DNA of 64,000 nt from Cytauxzoon felis (Eukaryota > Apicomplexa > Aconoidasida > Piroplasmida > Theileriidae). The stretch lies in NCBI GenBank assembly GCA_020283715.1, contig JAIQCW010000314.1:1-64000 (forward strand). The letters are read 5' to 3'. Made by a program: the position numbers and the translations under genes. The stretch's first letter is position 1. Each line of letters opens with the position of its first letter. Of this stretch, positions 10,375 through 21,325 are shown one piece after another. The notes under the pieces are model-generated. The model ran no database searches, had not been told where the DNA came from, and saw only the letters and a program-made list of their open reading frames with translations.

Positions 10375-12273
10375 ATGGATAGGATGCGTGGAAATGTTGC
10401 AGGTAATACAAGTAGCAGGAATGGTATGGATCGTGTTTCTGGTCGTCAAGGATATCGACATGATATGATGGAGAGTCGCCGCGGAAGTGGTTACAGTCCT
10501 AATAGATATCATAATAGAGATTATGAAAATTATGGTAGATATGATAGATATGATTATAATAGGTATGGTGGTGGGTATAATCAAGGTTCACCGGGTAGAT
10601 ATCATGGTAGGGATTACAATGATCCTGGATATAATGGTAGATATGATAATGGTTATGGTAGAGGTGGTGATTATCAAGATGGTTATTATGATAATATGCA
10701 GGATAGAAGATATAATATGCCAACTAGAGAACGTCCAATGCCATATGATCGTCGTGGTGCCCCTAATAGTCGTATGGATTATCAAAGATATGATAATGGG
10801 CGTTATAATAATCGTCAAGTAAATCCACCACATTATCAAAGTACTAGACATCCAGGTGGTAATGATGTATGGGATCATGATGTTAAATTAGGACGTCCAT
10901 CCGGTGGAATATCTAGTGGACCAATAAGAAGAAGTTATCATCAGAATTCTGTTAATGGTAATTTTACTAAAATTTTTATTGGTAATATGAGTGGTAAAGC
11001 TACAGAAGAGGAATTAACAAATGCATTCTCAATGTATGGACCAATTAATAAAGTTGATTTTAGGCGTAAATTTGCATTCGTTGATTATACCAGACATAGA
11101 GATGCTGAAGCCGCTATTAAAGATATGAATGGTAAAATGTGTTGGGGATCCAGAATTAAAGTACAACCACATGTTGAACAAACTAGGAGACCACAATTAA
11201 CCAGAGAACCTAAACTCGAATGCCAAATTACTGTTACCAATCTTGATCAATCAATCAGTTGGCAAGACCTTAAAGATTTTGCCAGGCAAGCCGGTGATGT
11301 TAATTATGCCTCTATTATTATTAGAGGTAATAAAAGATATGGGCTCGTTGAATTTACACACGAAGATACACTCAAAAATGCACAAGATAAACTCGCCGGT
11401 AAAAAAATCGCCAATAATAAACTCGATGTTATACTCTGCCCAGTCTCTGAATACCTCAAACAAATCGATCCAAATGGATCTAATCAGTACGTTTAAACAT
11501 TTTATTACCACTCATCACTTCACAGATACGATCTCGATACCTACGAAGCCGATGCCAATGGAGATGAATGCGAAAAGGTATGAATGAAATAATCTCGTCA
11601 ACAATTACACTCCATATGAGGTCCAATCCGACTCTTTTCCACTCGCCGATCCTCTCGAGGTCAATCCAACTCTCTTCGTCTTGCAGACAGCTCTTCTATT
11701 TACTTCCCCTTCCAGCTCCCGTAGATCGCTTCCAGGTTCCACTTGAGGTCCAATCACTATCATCATTTTTACTTGCAAAATTTGAATGAATTCCTTCATT
11801 TCTGGGGAAACTCATGACAATAGCTCAATCATCATTGAATGAAATTCAGATTTTAATACTTCATTGAACAGGAATTTGATGATTGTATTTAGTTATCTGG
11901 CTTCTATTGGATTCCCAGTTATATCCATTGAGATATCCTCTCAAACATAGAATCCGTCACTTTATACGTATCTCGTCGAGATTAGTAATAAACCTCAAGT
12001 GGAATACCCGTAGCTGATCTCAGGGAAGCGAAGGGGGAACTAAATAAAAGAGCTCCATGCAATGGAATAGATGGACCTCGAGTGGAGAGCTCCATGCAAT
12101 GTGAAAGAACGTGACAGTCATGTAACCTCGAATGGAGATGAAATAGAGTGTAATATACATCATGTGTGTATTATTCCTCCTTTAGTTGTCTATATAATTT
12201 CAATTAATATTTGATTAAATAGGATGCAAAGGTATATCAAGATTCAAATTTGGATTCAGTTGATTATGACTGA
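10375..12273 (+). CDS. SRSF1-like splicing factor with two RRMs (three exons)
   Basis: Exons: 10375-11486, 11526-11577, 12223-12273; 404 residues. Residues 1-165 are low complexity, rich in Arg/Tyr/Gly/Asp. RRM1 lies at about 199-267 (RNP2 KIFIGNM; RNP1-like KFAFVDY). A second RRM lies at about 283-355 and carries SWQDLKD, the invariant heptapeptide of the pseudo-RRM of SRSF1-type SR proteins, so an SR-like role in pre-mRNA splicing in the nucleus is likely. The Arg-rich tract is N-terminal and RS repeats are lacking; the C-terminus is acidic (DLDTYEADANGDECEK). The start is the first ATG after an in-frame AT-rich leader. Intron 2 (11578-12222) contains modular repeats plus a 240-bp element. 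Confidence 0.85.
11613..11756. repeat. Modular repeat block 5a (SR-protein intron 2)
   Basis: Modules: ccactcgccg, gtcttgcagac, and the AGC/GCT stem-loop at 11714-11730 followed by a ccacttgaggtcc linker. Confidence 0.9.
11757..11985 (+). repeat. 240-bp dispersed element, copy 3 (SR-protein intron 2)
   Basis: Same order of landmarks as copies 2 and 4: tttctggggaaact, attgaacaggaatttgatgat, ccattgagatatcc, tatctcgtcgagatta. Confidence 0.9.
11990..12140. repeat. Modular repeat block 5b (SR-protein intron 2)
   Basis: Reverse modules including agctgatctcagggaagcg and two agctccatgcaatg cores, separated by linkers. Confidence 0.9.
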
Positions 12274-13003
12274 TTGTTACTGTATTTTTTTATGAAAATC
12301 AATAGGGTTTAGTTATTAAATGTAGTGATTCATGGGGATATTTATAATTTCTCTTTTATGGTGTTTGGGAGATGTTATAATTAAATGGAAATTTAATTAT
12401 TAATCTGGTGTAATTGGTATCCTATTGAAATGTTAATAAATTTATTTGGAATAATTGTTAATAATATATAATTTACTAATTATATTTTTTTTTGTATTTT
12501 GGAAAATTTTTTTATGAGGTTTTGTTTAGTATAACGGTATATTATTATTATAAAATGTATATATAATTAACATTCACTATATAATACATATATTATTTAT
12601 ACCTATTTTATATTTTAAAAATCCTTTGGGTTTATATATAAACTGTTTGGATTCATTATAATATTACCTGATAATTTTATTATGACTATAATATACCATC
12701 TAATATTCCATTAATTCTATTTCATGTATTATAATTACCTATATCGCATCTCTTGGATTTTAATAATTTAATTGTATAACCCCATTATTCACTTGTATGG
12801 GGTTTTTATCACTATTTTTATAGGGTTGTATCATGAATATGGGGGTAATTCATGTATAATAATATAATGTATTTTACAGATTATATGTTAATATTATATC
12901 ATTAGGATAGATGGTATAGATATATCAGATGATATTAATATAGAAATTTATTAATGAGATTAGGAGAATATTTTATTTTAAAGTGGAGATTAAATTAGGA
13001 TTA
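12274..13003. other. AT-rich spacer between convergent genes
   Basis: Lies between the stop of the SR-like gene (plus) and the stop of the PPPDE gene (minus). Long A/T runs, no open frame of note, no modular repeats. It should contain both 3' UTRs and polyadenylation signals. Confidence 0.6.
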
Positions 13004-14505
13004 TTAATCCTCAGTTAAAGGTCTAGAACATTGTCCAGTTAATTTACGTTGTAATGAACCAATAGCACGGCTAATACCAACAGTTTCATCAAATTGCTAT
13101 AAATTAATAGATGAAAATATTATTAAATACAAACCTTCAATTTAGCAGCACCACTATTTATACTTGCACGGGTCCAATTTATCTTATTCTGTAAACCCAT
13201 AACCCAAGATGGTATACTACCAACACCCAATTCCCTACATAATGTATCCGCAAAATTCAAGCAATTCCTATAAATAATTTATATAGACAATTAAGTGCTC
13301 ATCCATCTCTATTCCACTCGAGGTCCAATCATACTATTCTTCCACTAGGCGTGGTGCCTCTTCTATTTACTTCCCCCTCCGCTTCCCTGAGATCAGCTGC
13401 GGGTAGTCCACTTGAGGTTACATCCAACACATCCTTAGCACCATCTTCCATCATTCCCATGATGGATGATCCATCACTAACTTCAACTTCACCACGATCT
13501 CCGGGAGTGGCTATACCGTATACGGGGAGGTAATTAGAAGAGCTGTCTGCAAGACGACCTCAGGTGGAACGCCGAGTGGAAGAAGAGTTGACTGGACCTC
13601 GAGTGGAGGAGCTGACGGCAGGATATGCATGGTTTAAATTATATAATGGCATACCTTTTGAGTATATCATAGCTATTTCCTGGCCATTGTTTTTTGAGTT
13701 TATCGATGATTTCGGTAACTTGTCTGGGTGTGAATTTGGTTTTGCCTAGATCGATAGTTTTGCGATAGACGTGCGATGAATGGAATCTTGGGAATGATTG
13801 CATAACTCCGGTACCACCTAATGATGTATATCCGAAATTATATTCATATCCATAGATTTCTACACCTGCATGATAGGCACCAGCACCAAATGTACCAGCG
13901 ACTACATTAACTACTTTATTTACAGATTCTAGATCATATATATTAAGATATACATGTCCATATTCTGTTGGTATTCTATCTAATGGTGTAAATCTACCAT
14001 GTCTTGTACTATTATTACGTATTAATCTTAGATTAGATCTATGATTAATATTTGTTAGATTATCACTTAAACCTCTACGTATAACAATATTATCACTTTT
14101 TAAATCACTTATTAATGATGCATTTTGTTTTTTAACATCTGTATTTGATGTATTATTATCTGGTTCATATAATTTCCCAGCAGCATTTAATGCTCTATGA
14201 TTATTAATGGATGCATTAAGTAGGGCTTGACTAATAATTGTATTATTATTATTATTATTATTATATACATCACGTGATGATTTTATATCATTACTATATA
14301 CATCACGTGATGATTTTATATCATTACTATATAAATCACGTGCTGATTTTGTATCGTTATTACTATATAAATCACGTGCTGATTCTATTACACCACCTTT
14401 AGTATCGTGGTAAACATCTCTAGACTCTGGTAGTATTGTATTAATATTCTCATTAGTAGATGTAATACTAATACTTCTACTAGTCAATTTTAAATCATCT
14501 ACCAT
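13004..14505 (-). CDS. PPPDE/DeSI-family cysteine peptidase (three exons)
   Basis: Exons: 14505-13655, 13267-13135, 13096-13004; 358 residues. The PPPDE (DUF862/DeSI) fold starts near residue 182: [11 protein letters not shown], then [16 protein letters not shown] with the catalytic His, then after the intron [13 protein letters not shown] with the catalytic Cys. Family members remove ubiquitin or SUMO; which modifier is used here cannot be told. The N-terminal ~180 residues are Asn/Ser-rich and hold about four tandem units of the type [18 protein letters not shown] (DNA 14266-14400). Intron 1 (13268-13654) separates the catalytic residues and is filled with modular repeats. Confidence 0.85.
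13308..13622. repeat. Modular repeat block 6 (PPPDE intron 1)
   Basis: Contains ccactaggcgtgg, the GCT/AGC stem-loop, the 75-nt [10 protein letters not shown] box in reverse (about 13430-13480), ccgtatacgg (13526), gtctgcaagac and ctgacggcag. Confidence 0.9.
14266..14430 (-). repeat. Coding tandem repeat in PPPDE gene
   Basis: Four to five degenerate units of 33-36 bp (catcacgtgatgattttatatc type), in frame, encoding the RDLYSND/RDVYSND repeats, next to a poly-Asn (att)n run. Confidence 0.85.
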
Positions 14506-14932
14506 TATTCTACATTAATAATAAATTTAAATATATAGAATTAAGAGCTTTTATGATCATGCATTAAATATATGCACCTTTATGCATCAATAAAATTACC
14601 GTTAATTTACAATACTAATAATACAAAATACAACATCAATATCTAATAAAATCATTAGATTCTATAATATTGATATTAAAAAACACCATAAATATTAAAT
14701 CCAAGTGGAAGTCCTAATGGTCATGTCATCCATCCAAAAAAAAATTTTTTTTAAAAATTCTTTTAATATAATAAATATTATTGTCTATAATAATATATTT
14801 ATATATAAAATTATATTATTATAGTAATAATATACAATATAAACTAATATTATATCATCAATCAACAATGGGAATTTTATCTACATTAAAATCTTATAAT
14901 TTAAATCACTTTATATATTATGTATATTTATA
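14506..14932. other. AT-rich divergent promoter region
   Basis: Spacer between the divergently transcribed PPPDE (minus) and FAINT (plus) genes. Long A/T runs (about 14738-14765 and 14790-14850); no repeat modules or open frames. Confidence 0.6.
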
Positions 14933-15457
14933 ATGATTTATTTTATATTTATATTTTTTTTAATTAAATTTATATATTCAATAGCAATTGATGAAGATTC
15001 TATACCTAATGGCAGTTTTAATATAGGTCGTAATGGATTCGAACCTATTACCATAAATATCAATAGTTTAAATAATACAAACAATTATAATATTACTCAA
15101 GATAATGATAAAATACCAACAACTATAAGATATTCAGCTAAATCTAATAAAGAAATCACTAAAGTTATCGATAATGATTTTATCATATGGAATATGTCTA
15201 ATCCCAATCAAATTGTATCATATATTACAGTCTTTCTTAAAAATAATAAACCAAATACAGTACATATCAATATGTCTAAACCCTCACTACCATCGTATTA
15301 TGCATTTGAATTAATTGATGACATCTGGATACAAGAAGATCCTGAAGATTCATTAAAACGTATCGGTAAACTCAATGATAGCTTCATGGCCCACATAAAT
15401 CTCAGTTTCTTTTATATCATATTCCTAACTTCCTTCATCTCAAGATTGATATATTAG
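14933..15457 (+). CDS. Small FAINT-like surface protein, probable GPI anchor
   Basis: A single exon of 174 residues. The N-terminus (MIYFIFIFFLIKFIYSIA) is a signal peptide. Residues about 40-135 form one FAINT/DUF529-like unit: ITININSLNN...NKEITKVIDNDFIIWNMSN...IVSYITVFLK...YYAFELIDDIW. The C-terminus ends in a hydrophobic stretch (HINLSFFYIIFLTSFISRLIY), consistent with a GPI-anchoring signal or one membrane segment. Several N-x-S/T sites occur. The likely location is the parasite or host-cell surface. The translated region starts right after a long AT-rich leader; no upstream ATG in frame competes. Confidence 0.75.
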   Translation: MIYFIFIFFLIKFIYSIAIDEDSIPNGSFNIGRNGFEPITININSLNNTNNYNITQDNDKIPTTIRYSAKSNKEITKVIDNDFIIWNMSNPNQIVSYITVFLKNNKPNTVHINMSKPSLPSYYAFELIDDIWIQEDPEDSLKRIGKLNDSFMAHINLSFFYIIFLTSFISRLIY

Positions 15458-15524
15458 TCAATCACACAAACTGCAGTCTTAATGTTTTAAATACATGCAT
15501 ATATATAATATCAGATCCCACCGA

Positions 15525-15655
15525 AGTCCTATCCACCTGAGGTCCAGTCCCTACCTTCACCTTCCTTTCCACTCGCCGTGGTGGCTCTTCTATTTACCTC
15601 CCCTTCCAGCTCCCGTAGATCGCTTCCAGGTATTCCAATTCCACTTGAGGTCCTT
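15525..15655. repeat. Modular repeat block 7a (intergenic)
   Basis: Modules ccactcgccgtgg and agctcccgtagatcgct with linkers, downstream of the GPI-type gene. Confidence 0.9.
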
Positions 15656-15774
15656 AACTTCATTTCAATAGTATTGTGGCTATGAATGTTATAATATTGA
15701 GATCTACAACTGGATAACTGTGATTAAGGGGACCGAGGAAATTTCTACGTTGTTAACCCCGAAGAACAGACATC

Positions 15775-16035
15775 CACCTGAGGTCTTCCACTAGGCGTGG
15801 TGCCTTCTTCCAATTACCTATTCTAAAGAGTATAGCCACTCCCGGAGATCGTGGCGAAGTGAAGGTAGTGATGGATCATCCATCATAGGAATGATGGAAG
15901 ATGGTTCTAAGGATGTGTTGGATGTAACCTCAAGTGGACTACCTGGAAGCGATCTACGGGAGCTGGAAGGGGAGCTAATTAGAAGAGCTGACGGCAGGAC
16001 GAAGAAAGGTGGATTGGGCTTCGAGTGGGATCTGA
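15775..16035. repeat. Modular repeat block 7b (intergenic)
   Basis: Contains ccactaggcgtgg, ctctaaag-type hairpin, gccactcccggagatcgtggc, one plus-oriented copy of the 75-nt box with the ccatcat...atgatgg hairpin (about 15870-15940), gcgatctacgggagc and agctgacggcagg. Confidence 0.9.
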
Positions 16036-16072
16036 TTAATGATTAAAGTATATATATGAATATGAGAATAAT

Positions 16073-16693
16073 TTAGCAGCATTTATTTTTTTTGATACGT
16101 TTGGTTTTATTTAATTCTACGATTGGTTTATTATTGTTATTGGTAGCGGCGATGAATTTATCATAATTATCGCTGATAGCGGCTAATAGATGTGTGAAGA
16201 CATCATCGACATTTTCTGAATTGAGGCATGAAGTTTCGAAGAAGATAAGATTTTTATCTTTAGCTAATCTGAAACCATCTTCGTATGATACTTCTCTTAT
16301 ATTTATAAGATCTGATTTATTACCAACAAGTGCAATGATCATATTAGGATCAGCATATTCAGATAATTCATTTAACCATCTAGTAACATTATAGAATGTA
16401 TTTTTAGATGTAATATCATATACAATAATAGCTCCACAAGCACCACGATAATAAGCTGATGTAATAGCACGATATCTTTCTTGTCCAGCTGTATCCCATA
16501 TTTGTGCTTTAGCTATTTTACCATTATTTAATTGTACATTTTTAGTAGCAAATTCAACACCAATAGTACTTTTAGAATCTAATTTAAAATTACCTTTAAC
16601 AAATCTATTTAATAAATTACTTTTACCAACATTAGTATCACCAATTAATACAATTTTAAATAAATAATCATAAGTTTGATTAGAATCCATCAT
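16073..16693 (-). CDS. RAB11: Rab11-family small GTPase
   Basis: A single exon of 206 residues, normal for Rab. All G motifs are intact: G1 GDTNVGKS (residues 18-25), switch I with [11 protein letters not shown]3 WDTAGQE, G4 GNKSD, and G5 degenerate as ETSCLN instead of ETSAL. The switch II run [13 protein letters not shown] and [12 protein letters not shown] are typical of Rab11. The C-terminal tail KNKCC is a double-Cys geranylgeranylation site. Rab11 directs recycling-endosome and inner-membrane-complex vesicle traffic and cytokinesis in apicomplexans. Apicomplexans have Rab11A and Rab11B; which one this is was not resolved. Confidence 0.93.
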   Translation of the reverse strand: MMDSNQTYDYLFKIVLIGDTNVGKSNLLNRFVKGNFKLDSKSTIGVEFATKNVQLNNGKIAKAQIWDTAGQERYRAITSAYYRGACGAIIVYDITSKNTFYNVTRWLNELSEYADPNMIIALVGNKSDLINIREVSYEDGFRLAKDKNLIFFETSCLNSENVDDVFTHLLAAISDNYDKFIAATNNNNKPIVELNKTKRIKKNKCC

Positions 16694-17185
16694 TTTTATT
16701 TAAAATAAATTAAATAATTTATGCGAATTATTATCGCAATTTATTTTAATAATTAAATTTATATATAGAAAATGATGATGTCATTAACAGAAAATTTTGA
16801 TGCATATCTTGAAAAAAAATTTTTTTTAATTAAATGAAATTTCATAAATTAAATTAAAGGAAAAAATTTTTAAATTTATAAATCTATTAATATAAATTTA
16901 ATAATAGATAACATTTATATTTAATATAATATATTAATTTACCCCTCAATATTTATAGATGTATAATTCAATACATAATATAATCAATAAAAAAATATAT
17001 TTATAATCATCATCAAATTCTAATTATAATATTAAAATTTCTATCATTAATATACATTTAACTAAAATCTTACAATACATTAGTTTTTTTTTGATATATC
17101 ATAATGTAATATTAAACCACCCATCCCAACATACACATAATAAGAGACATTTATTATACCCTGAAATATAATGTCTATATAATAT
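16694..17185. other. AT-rich divergent promoter region
   Basis: Between Rab11 (minus) and uS8m (plus). Long homopolymer A/T tracts, no repeat modules and no credible frame. Confidence 0.6.
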
Positions 17186-18218
17186 ATGTTTAACATAAGT
17201 ATATTTATATTCTCTATAACCTCAGTTCTAATGAACCTTAATATTAGACATCTCATCAGTATAATACAAACAAGGTTAGTCTTGTATAAGACAGTATACC
17301 CAAAGTCCAAACCACCTCTCTTCATCCTGCCGTTCCACCTGAGGTCTTCATCCTGCCGTCAGCTCTTCTATTTAATTCCCCCTCCGCTTCCCTGAGATCA
17401 GCTACGGGTAGTCCACTTGAGGTTACATCCATACCTTCTCGTTCCTCCGGGTTGACATTGTCTGTTCCTCCGGGTATAATTCCTGTTCTTAGGGGTTGAT
17501 ATATTTTCTTACACTCACCATTCCACCCGAGGTCGTCCTGCCGTCAGCTCTTCTAATTACCTATCTCTAAAGAGTATAGCCACTCCCAGAGATCGTGGCG
17601 GAAGTATAGTCATAGGACATCGGTGGAGATCTTAAGTGGACTACCCGGAGCTGATCTACGTGAAGCGAAGGGATAGGTAATTGGAAGAGCTGTCTGCAAG
17701 ACGAAAGAAAGGTGGATTGGACCTCAAGTTGAGAGTTGACGACAGGATAAATATTAATTACTTTTAGATTCATTTAGGTGCGTTCTTTGAGATGCAAAGG
17801 GCTTGTGAGATGGTAGTTCCGTTGTTGAGGACGGATGCTCAATCGCAATGGTGTAGTTATCATCCATTGAATGTACAGATTTTACAACTGTTACTTAAGG
17901 AAGGTTATATAAGAGGATATTCAGTATATGGTACAAGGATTAATATTTTATTGAAACATTATAAAGGAGCACCTGTATGTTGACAACAGTTAATCTATTA
18001 TACACCTTCAGGTTATAAAGAATATAAGAGTAATATCCAAACCCAGTAGAGATATCTGGGTAACACCACATGAACTCAAATCTAGAACAAGATTCAATAC
18101 AGGACTATGGATATTACAAACATCATGCGGCGTCATCTCACATCGAGACTGCATTAATATGAACATCGGTGGAAAAATGCTCCTTGCAATCAATAACAAC
18201 TACCAACACTTTTGTTAA
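17186..18218 (+). CDS. Ribosomal protein uS8, probably mitochondrial
   Basis: Exons: a probable N-terminal exon from 17186, then 17778-17974 and 18012-18218. The second exon encodes QILQLLLKEGYIRGYSVYG and the last SKPSRDIWVTPHEL...GLWILQTSCGVISHRDC..NIGGKML, the strand-turn pattern of S8 proteins (SKPGRR..V, G..I.ST.KGVM...A...N.GGE). The best-looking donor after the N-terminal exon (AG/GTTAGT at 17275) gives the wrong phase; a weaker GTATAA donor at 17259 restores it, so the N-terminus is uncertain. Piroplasm apicoplasts encode their own S8, so a nuclear intron-containing copy of this divergence is most likely mitochondrial. Intron 1 carries about 440 bp of modular repeats. Confidence 0.8.
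17308..17752. repeat. Modular repeat block 8 (uS8m intron 1)
   Basis: Two half-blocks in opposite orientation around 17430-17510. The middle holds a rarer module, gttcctccgggttgaca followed by a second gttcctccggg, also seen in altered form near 51400 and 15745. Confidence 0.9.
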
Positions 18219-18329
18219 TCGCATATTCAATATAATAATCATATACTCACACTAGACGCAGTAAATACAATTAACATGTCGATGTCAGTATAGGTCTTAT
18301 CCTATAACTTTCTTTTACATTCCTATCCA

Positions 18330-18655
18330 CATGAGGTCCAATGATACTCTGCTTCCATTCGCCGTTCCACCTGAGGTCGTCTTGCAGACAGCTTCTCTAT
18401 TTAGCTATCTCTAAAGAGTAAAGCCACTCGCGGAGATCGTGGCGGTGAAGGTAGTGATGGATCATCCATCATGGGAATGATGGAAGATGGTGCTAAGGAT
18501 ATGTTGGATTGGACCTCAAGTGGAATACCTGGAAGCGATCTACGGGAGCTGGAAGGGGAGCTAAATAGAGAAGCTGTCTGCAAGACGAAGGAAAGGTGGA
18601 TTGTAACATCAGGTGGAACGGCGAGTGGAAGGATAGATGGATAGGACCTCAGGTA
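18330..18655. repeat. Modular repeat block 9 (intergenic)
   Basis: Contains gtcttgcagac, ctctaaagag, the 75-nt box in plus orientation (about 18455-18520), gcgatctacgggagc and agctgtctgcaagac. It ends less than 200 bp before the CWC22 start. Confidence 0.9.
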
Positions 18656-18850
18656 TCGACAACTCACTATTTATTTTAATTCCATAAACTACGGTTAAAT
18701 TTAGTTATAATTAATTTTTTTATAGTTATAATTGAGTGTATATTATTATTTCTATTATTTATTTAATATTTATATTACATGTAGTTCTTGTCACTACATC
18801 ATTTTATTTATTATCGCAATAATTTGTAAGATGTATTGAATATTATTAAA

Positions 18851-20539
18851 ATGTCGATGGCTAATGAAGGTTCTATTAATAATAATTTGAAATCTATAAA
18901 ATCTAGTAGAACTGGTGGTGTATATATACCACCTTTTAAATTATCTCGTTTACAGAGGGAGGTTGAGAAGGATTATTCGATTGAATATCAGAGGCAAGAA
19001 TGGGATCGTTTAAAGAAGCGTATAAATAGTATTGTTAATAAATTAACATCTAGTAATGTACCGGATTTGATAGTTGAGTTATTAGAATGTAATATTATAC
19101 GTGGTCGTGGTTTATTTGCTAGAACATGGATACGTGCTCAGATGGCATCACCTGGATTTACTCATATATATGTATCATTTTTATGTATAGTGAATTCTAA
19201 ATTTCCAGAGATTGGTGAATTAATAATAAAGAGGATATTATTACAATTTAGACGTGCATATAAAAGGAATGATCGTATAGTATGTCAAACTTGTATTAAA
19301 TGTATAGCACATTTAGTTAATTATAAAATTGCTCATGAGATTATATCATTACAATTATTATCTATATTATTAGAGAATGTTACAGATGATTCTATAGAAT
19401 TAGCTGTAGAATTTATTAAAGATGTTGGTAATTATCTATTAGATTCATGTAAACAAGGCTTAGATGCTATATTTGATAGATTGAAATTAATATTACAATC
19501 TGGTAATATTGAAAAGAAGACTCAATATACTATTGAAAAATTATGGGAAATTAGACGTGATAAATTTATTAATTATCCATCTATATATGATGGTTTAGAT
19601 TATGTAGATGATGAAGATAAAATTACACATGATATAGATTTTCTAGATGATACTATTACCTCTGATGAAATGCTTAATATTTTTAAACCTATAGAACCAG
19701 ATGTTTATATCAAAGAAGATGAAAAATGGAATCATATCAAAAATACACTACTTGGTATAACTGATAAGAAGGGTGGTGGTGGAGGTGGTGAAGGTAGTGA
19801 TGGAGGAGATGGAGATGGAGATACATCATCAGATACAAGTATAGATTCAGATGAGGAGGAGGAAGGAGAAGGAGATGGGGATAATAATAAATCTATAATA
19901 CAAGATTATACTGATCAAGAATTAATAAATTTAAGAAAAACATTATATCTATGTATAATGTCATCATTAAATTATGAAGAATGTGTACATAAATTATTAA
20001 AATTAAATATACCACAAGGTTATGAATATGAAGTATGTAATATACTTATAGATTGTTGTTCAATGGAAAGGACATATCAATTATTCTATTCATTACAAGC
20101 TGAACGCTTATGTAAATTAAAACAAATTTATCGTGATGGATTTATAGAATGTTTTATTAAACAATATAAATTAATACATCGATTAGATACTAATAAACTA
20201 CGAAATGTTGCTAAATTTTTTACACACTTATTATATACTAATGCTATTACTTGGATTATATTTCAAAATATATATCTAACTGAAGAAGATACTACATCTT
20301 CATCACGTATTTTTATTAAAATCATCTTTCAAGAATTATGCCATCATATGGGTATCAACTCATTACATCGTAAATTAAATGATCCAGATGTTATACCATA
20401 TATCAATGGACTCTTCCCTACCAATAATACCAAACATACCAGATTCGCAATCAATTTCTATACCGCAATCGGATTAGGCGCAATCACTAATCAACTCAGA
20501 CAATCACTCAATCAACACGTTAATGATAATAAATCATAA
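18851..20539 (+). CDS. CWC22: Pre-mRNA-splicing factor CWC22
   Basis: A single exon of 562 residues. TGGVYIPPFKL near residue 27 is the conserved start of CWC22 (nucampholin). The MIF4G domain follows at about 45-235 (KRINSIVNKLTSSNVPDLIVELL..NIIRGRGLFAR split motif region), then a Gly/Asp/Glu-rich low-complexity linker (about 310-355), and the MA3 domain at about 360-480 (LRKTLYLCIMSSLNYEECVHKLL). CWC22 joins the spliceosomal B/C complex and loads eIF4A3 for the exon junction complex in metazoans. The RS-rich tail of animal CWC22 is absent. The ATG at 18851 is used; a second Met lies two codons later. Confidence 0.93.
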   Translation: MSMANEGSINNNLKSIKSSRTGGVYIPPFKLSRLQREVEKDYSIEYQRQEWDRLKKRINSIVNKLTSSNVPDLIVELLECNIIRGRGLFARTWIRAQMASPGFTHIYVSFLCIVNSKFPEIGELIIKRILLQFRRAYKRNDRIVCQTCIKCIAHLVNYKIAHEIISLQLLSILLENVTDDSIELAVEFIKDVGNYLLDSCKQGLDAIFDRLKLILQSGNIEKKTQYTIEKLWEIRRDKFINYPSIYDGLDYVDDEDKITHDIDFLDDTITSDEMLNIFKPIEPDVYIKEDEKWNHIKNTLLGITDKKGGGGGGEGSDGGDGDGDTSSDTSIDSDEEEEGEGDGDNNKSIIQDYTDQELINLRKTLYLCIMSSLNYEECVHKLLKLNIPQGYEYEVCNILIDCCSMERTYQLFYSLQAERLCKLKQIYRDGFIECFIKQYKLIHRLDTNKLRNVAKFFTHLLYTNAITWIIFQNIYLTEEDTTSSSRIFIKIIFQELCHHMGINSLHRKLNDPDVIPYINGLFPTNNTKHTRFAINFYTAIGLGAITNQLRQSLNQHVNDNKS

Positions 20540-20571
20540 TTTTATATCTACCACTTGTATTGCCGTAAGCT

Positions 20572-20842
20572 TTCCACCTGAGGTCGTCCTGCCGTCAGGT
20601 CTTTTAATTAACTCCCCCTCCGCTTCCCATAGATCAGCTACGGGTTCCACTCGAGGTTACATCACTATCTTTTACAACTTTATCGTCTTGAGACAGCTTC
20701 TCTATTTACTTCCCCCTCAAGCTCCCGTGGATCGCTCTCGGGTTTTCACTTGAGGTTACATCCAATACATCCTTAGCACCATCTTCCATCATTCCCATGA
20801 TGGATGATCCATCACGACCTTCATCACTACCTTCGCTACGTG
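20572..20842. repeat. Modular repeat block 10 (intergenic)
   Basis: Starts 33 bp after the CWC22 stop. Contains cctgccgtcag, GCT/AGC and AGC/GCT type stem-loops, and the 75-nt box in reverse (about 20762-20830), immediately followed by the 350-bp element. Confidence 0.9.
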
Positions 20843-20844
20843 TG

Positions 20845-21195
20845 TCCTGATGTTAGTTTTTACAATAGGGTAAATGATAAAAAACACCATATAGGTAGGG
20901 TTATGCGGGTAATAAACACCATTTCCACTACATTATAAGTGTCTATTGAAGATATCTCTATGAATATAATATATACTCATATATCAATACAATTGAGTGA
21001 TGAAGTATAGTTATATAATGATATACAAGTATTTATATAAATAATAATTACAATATATATACTATATAACTACTAACATGATGTGAAGTATACTACCTAT
21101 ATAAGATAGTAATAGATATATATAAATAATTATACATCATAAAATTATTATAATATTAAACTTCAGTTGTAAATGATTAAAAGAAGATATTTATT
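20845..21195 (+). repeat. 350-bp dispersed element, copy 1
   Basis: An AT-rich element sharing acaccatataggtaggg, ccactacattataagtgtc, gatatctctatgaatata and atgatgtgaagtatactacc with a reverse-oriented copy at 34490-34835. In both copies one end abuts the 75-nt box of the modular repeat. Confidence 0.9.
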
Positions 21196-21236
21196 GTATT
21201 ATAATTCAATTAATTAGTATATTATTAGAATACATG

Positions 21237-21325
21237 ACCTCGATTGGAACCCGTAGCCGACTAACGGTAGGCGTAGGGTGAGGTAAATAGAGAAGCTGTC
21301 TGCAAGACGACCTCAGGTGGAGAAA
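21237..21325. repeat. Modular repeat block 11 (intergenic)
   Basis: A short reverse block: degenerate agccgactaacggtagg stem region, agctgtctgcaagac, cctcaggtgg. Confidence 0.85.

Noticed and set aside
10487..10878. Several long overlapping frames around 10369-10878 on both strands
   Set aside because: Shadows of the Arg/Tyr/Gly/Asp-rich low-complexity coding region of the SR-like gene.
16073..16693. Ras- or Arf-type GTPase
   Set aside because: [23 protein letters not shown] and the CC tail are Rab11-type features.
17080..17325. Minus-strand frame opposite the uS8m N-terminus
   Set aside because: Antisense shadow; no domain, and it overlaps the likely first exon of uS8m.
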